Part shown: piece by piece, positions 1 through 7,858 of the stretch | Layout of the letters: each line of letters opens with the position of its first letter | How positions within the stretch are numbered: the first letter of the stretch is position 1 | Assembly: GCA_041744375.1 (NCBI GenBank) | Contig: JBGTLA010000078.1 | Coordinates: 1 to 64,000 of the forward strand | DNA: 64,000 nucleotides | From: JBGTLA01 sp041744375 | GTDB lineage: Bacteria > Actinomycetota > Acidimicrobiia > Spongiisociales > ZC4RG35 | Direction of reading: 5' to 3' | The notes under the pieces: generated by a model | The model's input: the letters and a program-made list of their open reading frames with translations, nothing else | What the model was told of the DNA's origin: nothing | Databases searched by the model: none | Made by a program: the position numbers and the translations under genes

Positions 1-475
1 CCGGGCCGGGCGGGCTGGTGGGCGGGCCGACCGGCGGTTGATCGAGACTGCGGAGAAAGGCGATCAGGGAGGCGATCTCTCCCTCGGAGAGCTGAGGAAA
101 GGCGGGCATGACACCCAATTCCCCACTGAGCCCCTGGCTGATGACTCCGATCATGTACTCCGTGTCGTCGATGTTCGGGTTCTCGGCCAGCGCCGGGAAC
201 ACACCCTCGACGCCCACGCCGGAGGGTTGGTGGCACGACTGGCAGTGCTGCTCGTACAAGGCACGGCCGTCCTCCTCAGACTGGGCGGATGCCGGCATGG
301 CCGCCACCCCTATGAGCAACGAAGCCCAGAGGAGGATCAGCCCGGCGAGACGCAGCCGGCGAGGGAGACCGGGGTACTGGCGAGTTGTTGGAGGAGGGCG
401 TCGCGCGCCGGGAGCCAGGCGTCGTGCAGGGCGCAATTCTCCTCGGACGGGCAGGGCCCCCCCCGCAGTACGCAT
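1..475 (-). CDS. exported c-type cytochrome, 3' end outside the window
   Basis: The reverse strand reads a signal peptide (RRLRLAGLILLWASLL, ending near ASA|Q) followed by a monohaem cytochrome c domain. That domain has a CQSCH haem-binding motif and a later VMPAFPQLSEGEI segment whose Met can serve as the sixth ligand. The frame is still open at base 1, so the C-terminus is missing. The start is uncertain: the frame is open back to an ATG at 475, inside the preceding regulator gene, with a TTG at 437, and no convincing ribosome site decides between them. The mature domain is clear whichever start is used. As the last visible gene of the narK-narK-rrf2 series it probably carries electrons to a periplasmic nitrogen-oxide reductase or a terminal oxidase further left. 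That role is inferred from context. Confidence 0.8.
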   Translation of the reverse strand, partial: MRTAGGALPVRGELRPARRLAPGARRPPPTTRQYPGLPRRLRLAGLILLWASLLIGVAAMPASAQSEEDGRALYEQHCQSCHQPSGVGVEGVFPALAENPNIDDTEYMIGVISQGLSGELGVMPAFPQLSEGEIASLIAFLRSLDQPPVGPPTSPPGP

Positions 476-744
476 TTCCCCGTCTCCGTCGGTCCCTCGA
501 TCGCTTCGATTGCCTCCAGCATCGAGAGGTCTTCCAGGGATATAGCGAGCCGGTAGCCGCCGGTTGGGCCCGGATCCGACGACACCCACCCACGGCGAAC
601 CAGCAGAGCCATCACCTGCGCCATGAATGCCTGAGTCGTACCTGCTGCCGTTGCCAGCTCGGAGTTCTTCAAGCGACCGCCTTCCAACAGGGCGCACAGG
701 GCCCGCACGGCGAGATCGCTCTTGCGCGTGATCTCGAGTCTCAT
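337..744 (-). CDS. Rrf2-family Fe-S regulator, NsrR/IscR-like
   Basis: This 135-residue protein has the Rrf2 winged-helix domain at its N-terminus (helices over about residues 8-50, wing motif GPTGGYRL at 59-66). Three cysteines follow at positions 91, 98 and 104, spaced like the [Fe-S] ligands of NsrR and IscR. In that family the cluster senses nitric oxide or Fe-S status and controls DNA binding. It sits 24 bp downstream of the narK pair and overlaps the cytochrome c frame, so it is probably co-transcribed and may autoregulate the operon. An NsrR-like nitric-oxide role is more likely here than IscR because the neighbours are nitrate transporters and no isc/suf genes are nearby. This is inference. 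Confidence 0.85.
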   Translation of the reverse strand: MRLEITRKSDLAVRALCALLEGGRLKNSELATAAGTTQAFMAQVMALLVRRGWVSSDPGPTGGYRLAISLEDLSMLEAIEAIEGPTETGKCVLRGGPCPSEENCALHDAWLPARDALLQQLASTPVSLAGCVSPG

Positions 745-768
745 TGGTTCTGCCCTCCATGTTGGTAG

Positions 769-2112
769 TCAGCACGGTTTCTCTGCTCCCTTCCGGGCGT
801 AGAACCACCAGTTCACGGCGATGTTGATGGCGTAGAAGACGGCCGCGCCGATGAAGAAGGGAGTCGGAGCGCCTGTGGCGGCCATGGCGGCGCCGATGAG
901 CGCCGAGAAGATGAACGGCCCGTAGGCGGCGATGGCCGCCGTCCATCCGATCACACCGCCCGCCTGGCGAGGGGAGAAGATCATCGGCATCTGCTTGAAG
1001 GTGGAGGCGTTTCCGATGCCGGCGAAAAAGAAGATGGCGAGCATGAAGGCCACGAACCAGGGGAACTCGTCGAGCGAGTCGGGCCGCAGGAAGTAGAGAA
1101 CGCCCAGGGTCGACGCCAGTAAGCCCACCCCCGACACCTGTGTGACTCGGGCCCCGCCCACGCGGTCGGACAGCGGCCCGGCCGCCACCCGGATCGCCGA
1201 TCCGACGAGCGGGCCGAGGAAAGCAAAGCGAAGCGGATCTGGAGCGTTCTCGAAATGGCCGTACACCTCTTTGATCAACAATGGAAACGCGGCGGCGAAG
1301 CCGGAGAAAGAGCCGAAAGTCATCATGTAGAGCGAAGTCATCAGCCAGGTGTGCTTGTCGCGGAAGATGTCTGCTTGTTGGCGCAGGTTGGCGCGCACAG
1401 GAACGCTTCTCAGCTTCACCCAGGCCAGGATGGAGAGTGCCGCCACGATCGGGATCCACACAGAGGCAGCGTTCTGGAGCCAGATCGGCTGGGACACCCC
1501 GTCGCGGGTAAGTGTTCGGGGCCGACCCAGCAAGGCTCCGAGCCCGGCAAGACCGATGATCCAGGGTGTCACGAATTGGACCAAGCTCACCCCGAAGTTG
1601 CCGATGCCCGCTTGGATACCCAGCGCCGTTCCCTGGAGCCGTTTCGGGAAGAACAGGCTCGTGGACGGCATGAACGAAGAGAAGCTACCCCCGCCCAGGC
1701 CCGCCAGGAAGGCAAGCAGGAGGAGGATTCCGTATGGTGTCGAGGGGTTCTGCACTGCGAAGAACCAACCGACGAGCGGGATGAGGAGGAGGGCGCTGGA
1801 GAGGGACACCGTCTTGCGGGTGCCGAACACCGGGACGAGGAAGGTGTGCACGATGCGCAGCGACCCACCGGCCAACCCCGGCATCGCAGCCAGCCAGAAC
1901 AACTGCGGGGTGGTCAGAGCGAATCCAATGTTGGGCAGGCGGACAACGAGGGCGCTTACGACGAACCAGACCGCAAACGCCATCGTCAGGTTGGCGGTGG
2001 TGATCCACAGGGTCCGCCAGGCGATGCGTTTGCCGGTCGTCTCCCAGAATCTCTCATCCTCGGGATCCCAGTGCTCCAACCAGTCGGAGCCGCCCGCTGA
2101 TCGTGCCTTCAT
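769..2112 (-). CDS. NarK-type nitrate/nitrite transporter (MFS), first type
   Basis: This 447-residue major-facilitator protein has about 12 membrane helices. The N-terminal soluble stretch WDPEDERFWETTGKRIAWRTL matches the start of NarK1-type proteins. The nitrate signature AGLGGGSFSSFMPSTS followed by PKRLQGTALGIQAGIGN lies near residues 140-185, where the NNP family has its glycine-rich substrate motif. It should move nitrate and/or nitrite across the cytoplasmic membrane. Its ATG overlaps the stop of the upstream second narK gene (ATGA), so the two are translationally coupled, as with paired narK1-narK2 genes in other bacteria. Which one is the proton symporter and which the nitrate/nitrite antiporter cannot be told from sequence alone. 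Confidence 0.88.
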   Translation of the reverse strand: MKARSAGGSDWLEHWDPEDERFWETTGKRIAWRTLWITTANLTMAFAVWFVVSALVVRLPNIGFALTTPQLFWLAAMPGLAGGSLRIVHTFLVPVFGTRKTVSLSSALLLIPLVGWFFAVQNPSTPYGILLLLAFLAGLGGGSFSSFMPSTSLFFPKRLQGTALGIQAGIGNFGVSLVQFVTPWIIGLAGLGALLGRPRTLTRDGVSQPIWLQNAASVWIPIVAALSILAWVKLRSVPVRANLRQQADIFRDKHTWLMTSLYMMTFGSFSGFAAAFPLLIKEVYGHFENAPDPLRFAFLGPLVGSAIRVAAGPLSDRVGGARVTQVSGVGLLASTLGVLYFLRPDSLDEFPWFVAFMLAIFFFAGIGNASTFKQMPMIFSPRQAGGVIGWTAAIAAYGPFIFSALIGAAMAATGAPTPFFIGAAVFYAINIAVNWWFYARKGAEKPC

Positions 2113-3626
2113 CCCGAATCCTCGCTTGCTTCTGCCAGGTCGATGGCGTCGTACATCTCGTCGGCGAAGGCGTCTCTAGGCTCGCGGAGGAACAGCGCCA
2201 CGATCAGCAAACTGATCGCCGCTCCACTCGCGAGGATGAAAAAGAACGTTCGGGCGTCGACGAACGAGTAGATGACCAGGTAGACGACCGCGCCCACGTT
2301 GCCGTAGGCGCCGGCCATGCCCGCCACCTGACCGGTCATCTTCTTGCTGATGAGTGGGATGACGGCGAAGGTTGCTCCCTCTGCTCCCTGTACGAAGATG
2401 GAGCAGGCCACGGTGATGGCCACTGCCAGCCAGATCGGCCAGGAGGCATCGATGAAGGCCATGCCGAAAAAGCCGATGGAGATGCCGAGCATGTAGCCGC
2501 TCATGACCAGCTTGCGGTTGCGCATTTTGTCGGAGATGAGCCCTCCGAGCGGCCGGGCGAAGAGGTTCACGAAAGCGAACGAGGCGGCGATGAGGCCCGC
2601 GCGTTCCGGTCCGAGAGTGAACGTGGCTTCGAAGAAGGCCGGAAGCATCGACACGACCGCCAGTTCCGCCCCGAAGTTGGCGATGTAGGTGGAGTTGAGA
2701 GCGCCGACGCTGGCGAACGGGTACTTCTCGTGTTCGGGAACCCCGGCCCTGAGGATGGGCAGGTTGACCTGCAGTGACTTGCCGACATGCACGAGGTAGG
2801 CGACGCCCAGTCCCAGGTATACCACCCAGAGGTACTCGGCGGGCAGCAAGCTCCCGGCGGCGGCTTCCGTGCTCACTTCGATCCGACTGATCCGCCACGC
2901 CAACAGGCCCATGGCCCCGAATATCGGCAGCGACCAGGCCAGGTACTGGATGAGGTCGCCGTAGGACGAGACCGTCATCGGCTGGGTCCTTTTCACCCCC
3001 ACGAAGGGGAAACCTTCTGGCGTGTCGCGCACCTTGGCGTAGTAGATGAACCCGTAGATGAGGGCGACCAGACCGTTGACGAACAGCGCCCAGCGCCAGC
3101 CTTGCTCGACTCCGAACCAGTTCTCGAACACACTGATGGCCAGCCAAGGGAGGGTGATCGCCGCCCAAGCCGACCCGAAATTCCCCCACCCGGCGTAGAA
3201 CCCTTCGGCCCGCCCGATCATCTTGGGCGGGAACCACTGGGCCACCATTCGGATCCCGACTACGAAGCTGGCACCGATGGTGCTCAGCACCAAACGCGAG
3301 ATCATGAGCTGGGCGAGGGTGTCGCCGAAGGCGAAGACGAAAGTGGGGATGGACATCGTGATGAGCAGCCCCGAAAAGACCAGCCGCGGCCCGAACCGGT
3401 CGATGAGGGCCCCCACCAGGATTCGGGCCGGGATCGTAAGTGCCACGTTGACGATGGCCAGCACTCGGAGGTGCTCTTCGGTCATCCACCCCACGTCCCG
3501 AAGCATGGTGGTCGCCAGCGGCGCCATGTTGAACCAGATGTAAAACGAGATGAAAAAGGCGATCCACGTCAGGTGCAGAACCCGGATCCGCTCCTGCTTG
3601 AAATCGATCAACTCGGGACGCGGCAC
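2109..3626 (-). CDS. NarK-type nitrate/nitrite transporter (MFS), second type
   Basis: This 505-residue MFS transporter is only distantly related to its downstream partner. Its glycine-rich NNP motif is present as GRAEGFYAGWGNFGSAWAA, and the MFS motif DRFGPRLVFSG follows the second helix. The start is a GTG at 3626, preceded by an AGGTGAG ribosome site about 8 nt upstream. It is the first gene of the leftward operon and its 5' leader contains a 14-bp palindrome. Two dissimilar NarK proteins in tandem suggest complementary nitrate uptake and nitrite export. Assignment to the NNP family is solid; the division of labour is inferred. Confidence 0.87.
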   Translation of the reverse strand: MPRPELIDFKQERIRVLHLTWIAFFISFYIWFNMAPLATTMLRDVGWMTEEHLRVLAIVNVALTIPARILVGALIDRFGPRLVFSGLLITMSIPTFVFAFGDTLAQLMISRLVLSTIGASFVVGIRMVAQWFPPKMIGRAEGFYAGWGNFGSAWAAITLPWLAISVFENWFGVEQGWRWALFVNGLVALIYGFIYYAKVRDTPEGFPFVGVKRTQPMTVSSYGDLIQYLAWSLPIFGAMGLLAWRISRIEVSTEAAAGSLLPAEYLWVVYLGLGVAYLVHVGKSLQVNLPILRAGVPEHEKYPFASVGALNSTYIANFGAELAVVSMLPAFFEATFTLGPERAGLIAASFAFVNLFARPLGGLISDKMRNRKLVMSGYMLGISIGFFGMAFIDASWPIWLAVAITVACSIFVQGAEGATFAVIPLISKKMTGQVAGMAGAYGNVGAVVYLVIYSFVDARTFFFILASGAAISLLIVALFLREPRDAFADEMYDAIDLAEASEDSG

Positions 3627-3640
3627 CGACGACCCTCACC

Positions 3641-3654
3641 TTCCCAAGTGGGAA
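3641..3654. promoter_or_regulatory. perfect palindrome in the narK leader
   Basis: TTCCCAAGTGGGAA has 6-bp arms around a 2-bp centre. It lies about 15 bp upstream of the GTG of the first narK gene and abuts its ribosome site. A protein bound here would block initiation or elongation of the leftward operon. The cognate factor is unknown; the operon-encoded Rrf2 regulator is one candidate. Confidence 0.4.
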
Positions 3655-3764
3655 ACCCGGAGTCTCTGACTGTGGAAGTCATCGATAGCACGATCATGAA
3701 GGGAGTCGGGAGAGACAAGGGACCTATGTTCCACTCTCTCAGGACCCAAGTCCCTTCCGCGCCA

Positions 3765-3809
3765 GGGTCCACGAGACCCACCATCGGCCCATTAGGGTCT
3801 GGCCGACCC
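3765..3809. promoter_or_regulatory. twin inverted repeats GGGTC-N5-GACCC
   Basis: Two perfect inverted repeats with identical arms occur at 3765-3779 (spacer CACGA) and 3795-3809 (spacer TGGCC). They are offset by exactly 30 bp, roughly three helical turns. They lie between the leftward narK operon and the rightward bc-complex operon, just upstream of the GAGGAG ribosome site at 3821-3826. The matching arms with different spacers look like a dimer-binding operator pair. They do not match the FNR/Dnr consensus TTGAT-N4-ATCAA. Confidence 0.5.
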
Positions 3810-3835
3810 AGAGGAGAAGAGAGGAGATGCCGTCA

Positions 3836-3901
3836 ATGTCCGCACCCCAGGGGTCGAGGAGCGTCTCCCGCTGGTGGCGACAGCGACCATGCCGTCTCTA
3901 G
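3836..3901 (+). CDS. possible 21-residue leader peptide
   Basis: An ATG nine bases after a strong GAGGAG site (3821-3826) opens a 21-codon frame. It encodes an arginine- and tryptophan-rich peptide ending RWWRQRPCRL and stops at 3899-3901, inside the next gene in another frame. No family is recognised. It could be a translated leader or merely the remains of a different start for the small membrane protein. Evidence is limited to the ribosome site. Confidence 0.25.
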   Translation: MSAPQGSRSVSRWWRQRPCRL

Positions 3902-4206
3902 CCGCCGCCCTGTGGGCGGTTTCTCTTCTGATCCTCGCCGTCGGAGCGGTTGTCTTCGGCAGTCGAATAGTGGGTGTGATCGACCGCCGCTCTGTGTCAT
4001 GGCTCGACGCTTGGCTGAGGACCGCTGTGATCGTGGTCGCCTTGATCGGCTTGGTGGCCCTGGCGCCCTCGTTTGTGCTCACCTGGGAGCCGGTCAGCGC
4101 GATGTCACGCACTACCCAAGAGATGATCGGCGCAGGGGTGTGGACGCTGGGGCTCACACTCGGCATCGCCGGACTGTGGTGGCTGCATCGTGGGAGCCGG
4201 ATCTGA
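3874..4206 (+). CDS. small integral membrane protein of the bc-type operon
   Basis: This 110-residue protein has three strongly hydrophobic segments (about residues 9-32, 48-70 and 85-103) and basic loops. No conserved family is recognised. The GTG at 3874 has a GAGGAG stretch about 12 nt upstream; the ATG at 3889 is an alternative. It precedes the oxidoreductase/cytochrome b operon by 25 bp on the same strand and is probably co-transcribed. It could be an accessory or anchoring subunit of the complex, which is inferred from position only. Confidence 0.55.
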   Translation: MATATMPSLAAALWAVSLLILAVGAVVFGSRIVGVIDRRSVSWLDAWLRTAVIVVALIGLVALAPSFVLTWEPVSAMSRTTQEMIGAGVWTLGLTLGIAGLWWLHRGSRI

Positions 4207-4231
4207 CGATGCGTGATATGAGCGACTCGAC

Positions 4232-6022
4232 GTGACGACCCCGCTCGCGTTCTACGACGAGAACATTCCGTGTTTGGCTGCGTGCCCGGTCCACACCAAT
4301 GCTGGGATGTACGTAGCTGCCATTGCCGACGGCGACGACGAACTCGCTTATCTCACGGCCCGCCTGCCCAACCCTTTCGCCTCGGTGTGTGGCCGGGTCT
4401 GTGCCGCCCCGTGCGAGGATGCTTGCCGCCGGGGCCAGATCGACAGGCCGATTGCCATTCGAGCGCTCAAGCGGTTCGTAACCGAGCAGTTCGGCACTGA
4501 GACGGGCAACGGCCGGCTGTGGGAGAAGGTGGCCGCACCCCCCGTCGTCGAACGGCTCGAGAGTGTCGGTGTCATCGGCGGCGGCCCCGCCGGAATGGCT
4601 TGTGCCCATGATCTCCGTCGTCTCGGTTACCAGGTGACCGTCTACGAGGCCACCGACAAACTGGGCGGGGCGATGTGGCTCGGCATCCCCGAATACCGAC
4701 TCGATCGCTCGGTCCTCGCCGCTGACATCGGGGCGATCCTCGATCTCGGGGTGGATGTGGAGTATCTAACACGCCTCGGCACCGACGTTTTGCTCGATGA
4801 CCTACGGGAGCGCCACGACGCTTTGTTCCTCGGGATCGGTGCCACCCTCGGGCGGGGCCTCGACATCGAAGGAGCCGACGCCGACGGGGTCTTCAAGGCC
4901 ATCGAGTTTCTCATCAACATGAACCGGGGGTTCGAGGTTGCCGTTGGTGAACGGGTCGTCGTCATCGGAGGTGGCGATGTGGCGATGGATGCCGCCCGGA
5001 CGGCACTGCGCGCCTCTGAGTACGCCGGCGCTCCCATTCCCGATCGCTACGAGGAAGCCGAAGAGCGCTCGGCCATGACCGAGGCCCTCGATGTCGCCCG
5101 GACTGCGGCCCGGGCGGGAGCCCGCCACATAACCGTGGTCTCGCTGGAGTCGCGCCAGGAGATGCCGGCCCACGATTTCGAGATCGAAGAAGCGCAGGAG
5201 GAGGGCATCGGCTTCGTGCACCGACGGGGCCCGGCCCGCATCCTCACCCAACGGGGAAAGGTGACAGGTCTCGAGACGATCGGCGTGACCTCGGTGTTCG
5301 ACGACGAGGGTCGCTTCTCACCGACGTTCGACGAAGAGGACCGGCGCAGCTTGGAAGCCGACACGGTCATTCTCGCCATCGGCCAGGCCATCGACCTCGA
5401 TGCACTCGGCGAGGGCGGGCCCGAGATCAGCCCCCGCCGCACGATTCGGGTCGATCCCGAAACGGGAGCCACCTCCCACGAGAGGATTTGGTCGGGTGGC
5501 GATGCTGCGAAGGGGCCCCGGTCCCTGATCGATGCCATCGCCGACGGCCGCCGGTCGGCGGCCGACATCCACCGCTTCTTCGGAGGGGATGCGACGCCGC
5601 CCCGTCCCGGACGGATGGTCCAGCTTCGCCAGTTCCACCGCCTCGACGATGTGTACGACCGCCAAGCCAGGATCCCAGTCCCCACTCTCGAGACGGGTCG
5701 CAGGATCGGGCTGGCAGAGGTGGAGACCGGATTCACTCCCGAGCAGGCCCGTTGTGAGGCCGCCCGCTGCCTTCGCTGTTTCGCCAACATCCTCTTGGAT
5801 GTCGAGCGCTGTGTGCTGTGCGCTCTCTGCGCCGACGTCTGTCCCGTCAACGTGCTCTCCCTGGTGCCATCGGAGGAGCTGTACCCAGATCGTCCCGGCG
5901 GAACCGCCTTGTTGCTCGACGAGACCACGTGCATTCGCTGTGCCCTCTGCATAGAACGTTGCCCCACCGACGCCCTGTCGATGGGGGTCTGGACCGGAGT
6001 AGGAGTACCCGAATGGACGTGA
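4232..6022 (+). CDS. GltD-like FAD/NAD(P)H oxidoreductase with C-terminal ferredoxin domain
   Basis: This 596-residue cytoplasmic flavoprotein begins like the glutamate synthase small subunit, with Fe-S cysteines at 14, 18, 53, 57, 61 and 65 (CGRVCAAPCEDAC). An FAD Rossmann motif VIGGGPAGMACAHDL follows at about 114-128, and an NAD(P)H motif VIGGGDVAMDAART at about 244-257. The last 70 residues add two [4Fe-4S] ferredoxin motifs, CVLCALCADVCP from about 527 and CIRCALCIERCP from about 567, which GltD lacks. No glutamate synthase large subunit is nearby. Its stop overlaps the start of a cytochrome b gene (TGATG), so it is most likely a peripheral electron-input or electron-output module of the bc complex. 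It would couple NAD(P)(H) or ferredoxin to the quinone pool. Anammox bacteria are recalled to have a comparable association. Confidence 0.85.
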   Translation: MTTPLAFYDENIPCLAACPVHTNAGMYVAAIADGDDELAYLTARLPNPFASVCGRVCAAPCEDACRRGQIDRPIAIRALKRFVTEQFGTETGNGRLWEKVAAPPVVERLESVGVIGGGPAGMACAHDLRRLGYQVTVYEATDKLGGAMWLGIPEYRLDRSVLAADIGAILDLGVDVEYLTRLGTDVLLDDLRERHDALFLGIGATLGRGLDIEGADADGVFKAIEFLINMNRGFEVAVGERVVVIGGGDVAMDAARTALRASEYAGAPIPDRYEEAEERSAMTEALDVARTAARAGARHITVVSLESRQEMPAHDFEIEEAQEEGIGFVHRRGPARILTQRGKVTGLETIGVTSVFDDEGRFSPTFDEEDRRSLEADTVILAIGQAIDLDALGEGGPEISPRRTIRVDPETGATSHERIWSGGDAAKGPRSLIDAIADGRRSAADIHRFFGGDATPPRPGRMVQLRQFHRLDDVYDRQARIPVPTLETGRRIGLAEVETGFTPEQARCEAARCLRCFANILLDVERCVLCALCADVCPVNVLSLVPSEELYPDRPGGTALLLDETTCIRCALCIERCPTDALSMGVWTGVGVPEWT

Positions 6023-6795
6023 TGGATCGACCGACCACACCCGAGCCCGAGCGGCAACCGACCCTGTGGTGGCGTGTGCGTCACAGTCCAGTCGGCCGTT
6101 CTATTTGGCGTTCTCCCGACCGCGTCACGCCTCGCGACCGGGCCGCCGGCCACTGGTCGAGCTTCCTCCTCCACATCTACCCGGTGAAGGTGCGCAAACA
6201 AGAGATCGCTTTCCGGTTTTCGTGGTACCTGGGCGTCATCTCGGCCGTGCTGTTCGGGTCGCTTGTCGCTTCCGGCATCTACCTCATGTTCTTCTACGTG
6301 CCCTCACCGGCCTCCGCCTACGGCGATATCCAGAGCCTGCAGACGGCAGTGCCGTTCGGTCAATACATTCGCAACGTCCACCGCTGGTCGGCTCACCTCA
6401 TGGTGCTGGCCGTGGCCGCTCATATGGCCAGGGTTTTCTATCGGGGTGCTTACAAATCGCCCAGGGAGTTCAACTGGGTGATCGGTGTGATTCTCCTGGT
6501 TCTCACCCTCCTCCTTTCTTTCACCGGCTATTTGCTGCCGTGGGACCAATTGGCCTTCTGGGCGGTCACCATCGGCACCGAGATGGCGGGATATGTCCCC
6601 CTCATCGGAGATCAGGTGAGGGAGGTCCTCTTGGGCGGGCAAGAGGTCGGCGAGGCGACCTTGCTTCGCTTCTATGTTCTCCATGTGGCCGTGCTACCCG
6701 CCGCCCTCATCATGGTCCTCATGATCCACCTGTGGCGGTGGCGGAAGGATTCCATGCTCGATGCATCCGGAACGAGAGAAGAGGAGGAGTCGTGA
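6022..6795 (+). CDS. cytochrome b, N-terminal (b6-like) subunit
   Basis: This roughly 257-residue membrane protein corresponds to the haem-binding half of cytochrome b. It has four helices. The two histidine pairs lie in RNVHRWSAHLMVLAVAAH and in VLHVAVLPAALIMVLMIH, with the 13-14-residue spacing that holds two b haems. The Qo-side GYLLPWDQLAFWAVT is a clear family signature. The ATG at 6022 overlaps the previous stop; an ATG at 6013 is the alternative. The polypeptide ends after the fourth helix and the remaining domain is a separate gene, as in b6f-type complexes. Confidence 0.92.
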   Translation: MDRPTTPEPERQPTLWWRVRHSPVGRSIWRSPDRVTPRDRAAGHWSSFLLHIYPVKVRKQEIAFRFSWYLGVISAVLFGSLVASGIYLMFFYVPSPASAYGDIQSLQTAVPFGQYIRNVHRWSAHLMVLAVAAHMARVFYRGAYKSPREFNWVIGVILLVLTLLLSFTGYLLPWDQLAFWAVTIGTEMAGYVPLIGDQVREVLLGGQEVGEATLLRFYVLHVAVLPAALIMVLMIHLWRWRKDSMLDASGTREEEES

Positions 6796-7352
6796 ACGCC
6801 GAATCCGACCGCCCCGAGACCGAGCAGGGTCGACCCCGAGACCAGCCGCTACGAGTCGGTGGCAGTCGGGTGCTGGGCATCGTGCCCGGTAAGCCTCTTG
6901 GGGGCGAACGGAAGAATCCGGCCGAGCAGGACGCGGTGATGGTCTGGCCTCACCTGCTCGTGCGTCACGCAGTGGCGGCGCTGGCGACGCTGCTGGTGGT
7001 TCTGGTGCTGGCCCTGCTCTTCGACGCACCTCTCAAAGAGATCGCCAACCCAACTGTGACGCCCAATCCTGAGAAGGCTCCGTGGTACTTCGCGGCACTT
7101 CAGGAGCTGCTTTCCCACTTCCCGCCTCTCGTCGCCGGCGTACTCGTTCCGGCTGCCATCATCATCGGCCTGGTCGTCCTGCCCTACGTAGACAACTCGC
7201 CGGAGAAGGTGCCCAGGTACCGCAAGGTGGCGGTGGCCACGTTTACGGCGTTCATGGTCATCTGGATCATTCTCACGCTCATCGGGTTCGCCTTCCGGGG
7301 CCCGAACTGGGGTTGGGTGTGGCCGTGGGTGGAATGGCACGGTGAGCTGTGA
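6792..7352 (+). CDS. cytochrome b, C-terminal (subunit IV-like) subunit
   Basis: This 186-residue protein has three predicted membrane helices and carries the Qo-site region. The segment PNPEKAPWYFAALQELLSHF is the equivalent of the PEWY motif; here it reads with KAPWYF. The N-terminal 50 residues are soluble and proline/arginine-rich. The GTG start overlaps the stop of the b6-like gene and its own stop overlaps the Rieske gene, so the subunits are made in a fixed series. With the preceding gene it completes a split cytochrome b. Confidence 0.88.
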   Translation: MNAESDRPETEQGRPRDQPLRVGGSRVLGIVPGKPLGGERKNPAEQDAVMVWPHLLVRHAVAALATLLVVLVLALLFDAPLKEIANPTVTPNPEKAPWYFAALQELLSHFPPLVAGVLVPAAIIIGLVVLPYVDNSPEKVPRYRKVAVATFTAFMVIWIILTLIGFAFRGPNWGWVWPWVEWHGEL

Positions 7353-7858
7353 GCAAGTCCATCAGACGACGGGAGTTTCTCGCCAAGAGCTGGAAGTGGG
7401 GCCTCGGTCTGATCGGGGCGGCTGGGGTGTGGACGTCCTGGGATCTGCTCCGTCCCCTCGAAACCGGAGCCTTCGGGGGAAAAGTGAGGACAGTCGCCCC
7501 GACCGCCATCCCCGATACCGGGGCGGTGGAAGTACCGGCAGCCCGAGCCTACTTGGTGCGCATCGACGGCCAGATCCGGGCGCTCTCGGTCAAGTGCCCC
7601 CACCTCGGCTGCAAGGTTCCCTATTGCGCTTCCTCCAATCAATTCGAGTGTCCGTGCCACGGATCCTTCTTCAACCGGGCCGGCGAGTTCAGGTCCGGGC
7701 CGTCACCGCGCGGCATGGACGGTTACGCGGTTGAGGTGGGTGCGGACGGGCTGCTGTACGTCGATACGGACGAGATCTTGCTCGGGCCACCGCCGGGGGT
7801 CGAGACGATCGATGAGCCCGTCGCGGGCCCGTCCTGCACCGAGACGGGTGAGGCCTGA
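7349..7858 (+). CDS. Rieske [2Fe-2S] protein
   Basis: The 169-residue protein starts with a Tat-like signal anchor (RRREFLAK then a hydrophobic stretch). It carries both Rieske boxes: CPHLGC at 83-88 and CPCHGS at 101-106. Cluster ligands are C83, H85, C101 and H104, with C88 and C103 able to form the disulfide. The GPSPRGMDGY segment follows as usual. It accepts electrons from quinol at the Qo site and passes them to cytochrome c. It is translationally coupled to both neighbours. Confidence 0.95.
   Translation: MSKSIRRREFLAKSWKWGLGLIGAAGVWTSWDLLRPLETGAFGGKVRTVAPTAIPDTGAVEVPAARAYLVRIDGQIRALSVKCPHLGCKVPYCASSNQFECPCHGSFFNRAGEFRSGPSPRGMDGYAVEVGADGLLYVDTDEILLGPPPGVETIDEPVAGPSCTETGEA

Noticed and set aside
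1255..2100. Long plus-strand frame opposite the first narK gene
   Set aside because: Highly charged, low-complexity translation with no hydrophobic core; the opposite strand encodes a clear MFS transporter.
2787..4235. 482-codon plus-strand frame across the second narK gene and control region
   Set aside because: Antisense shadow produced by high GC; it runs through the operators and has no domain.
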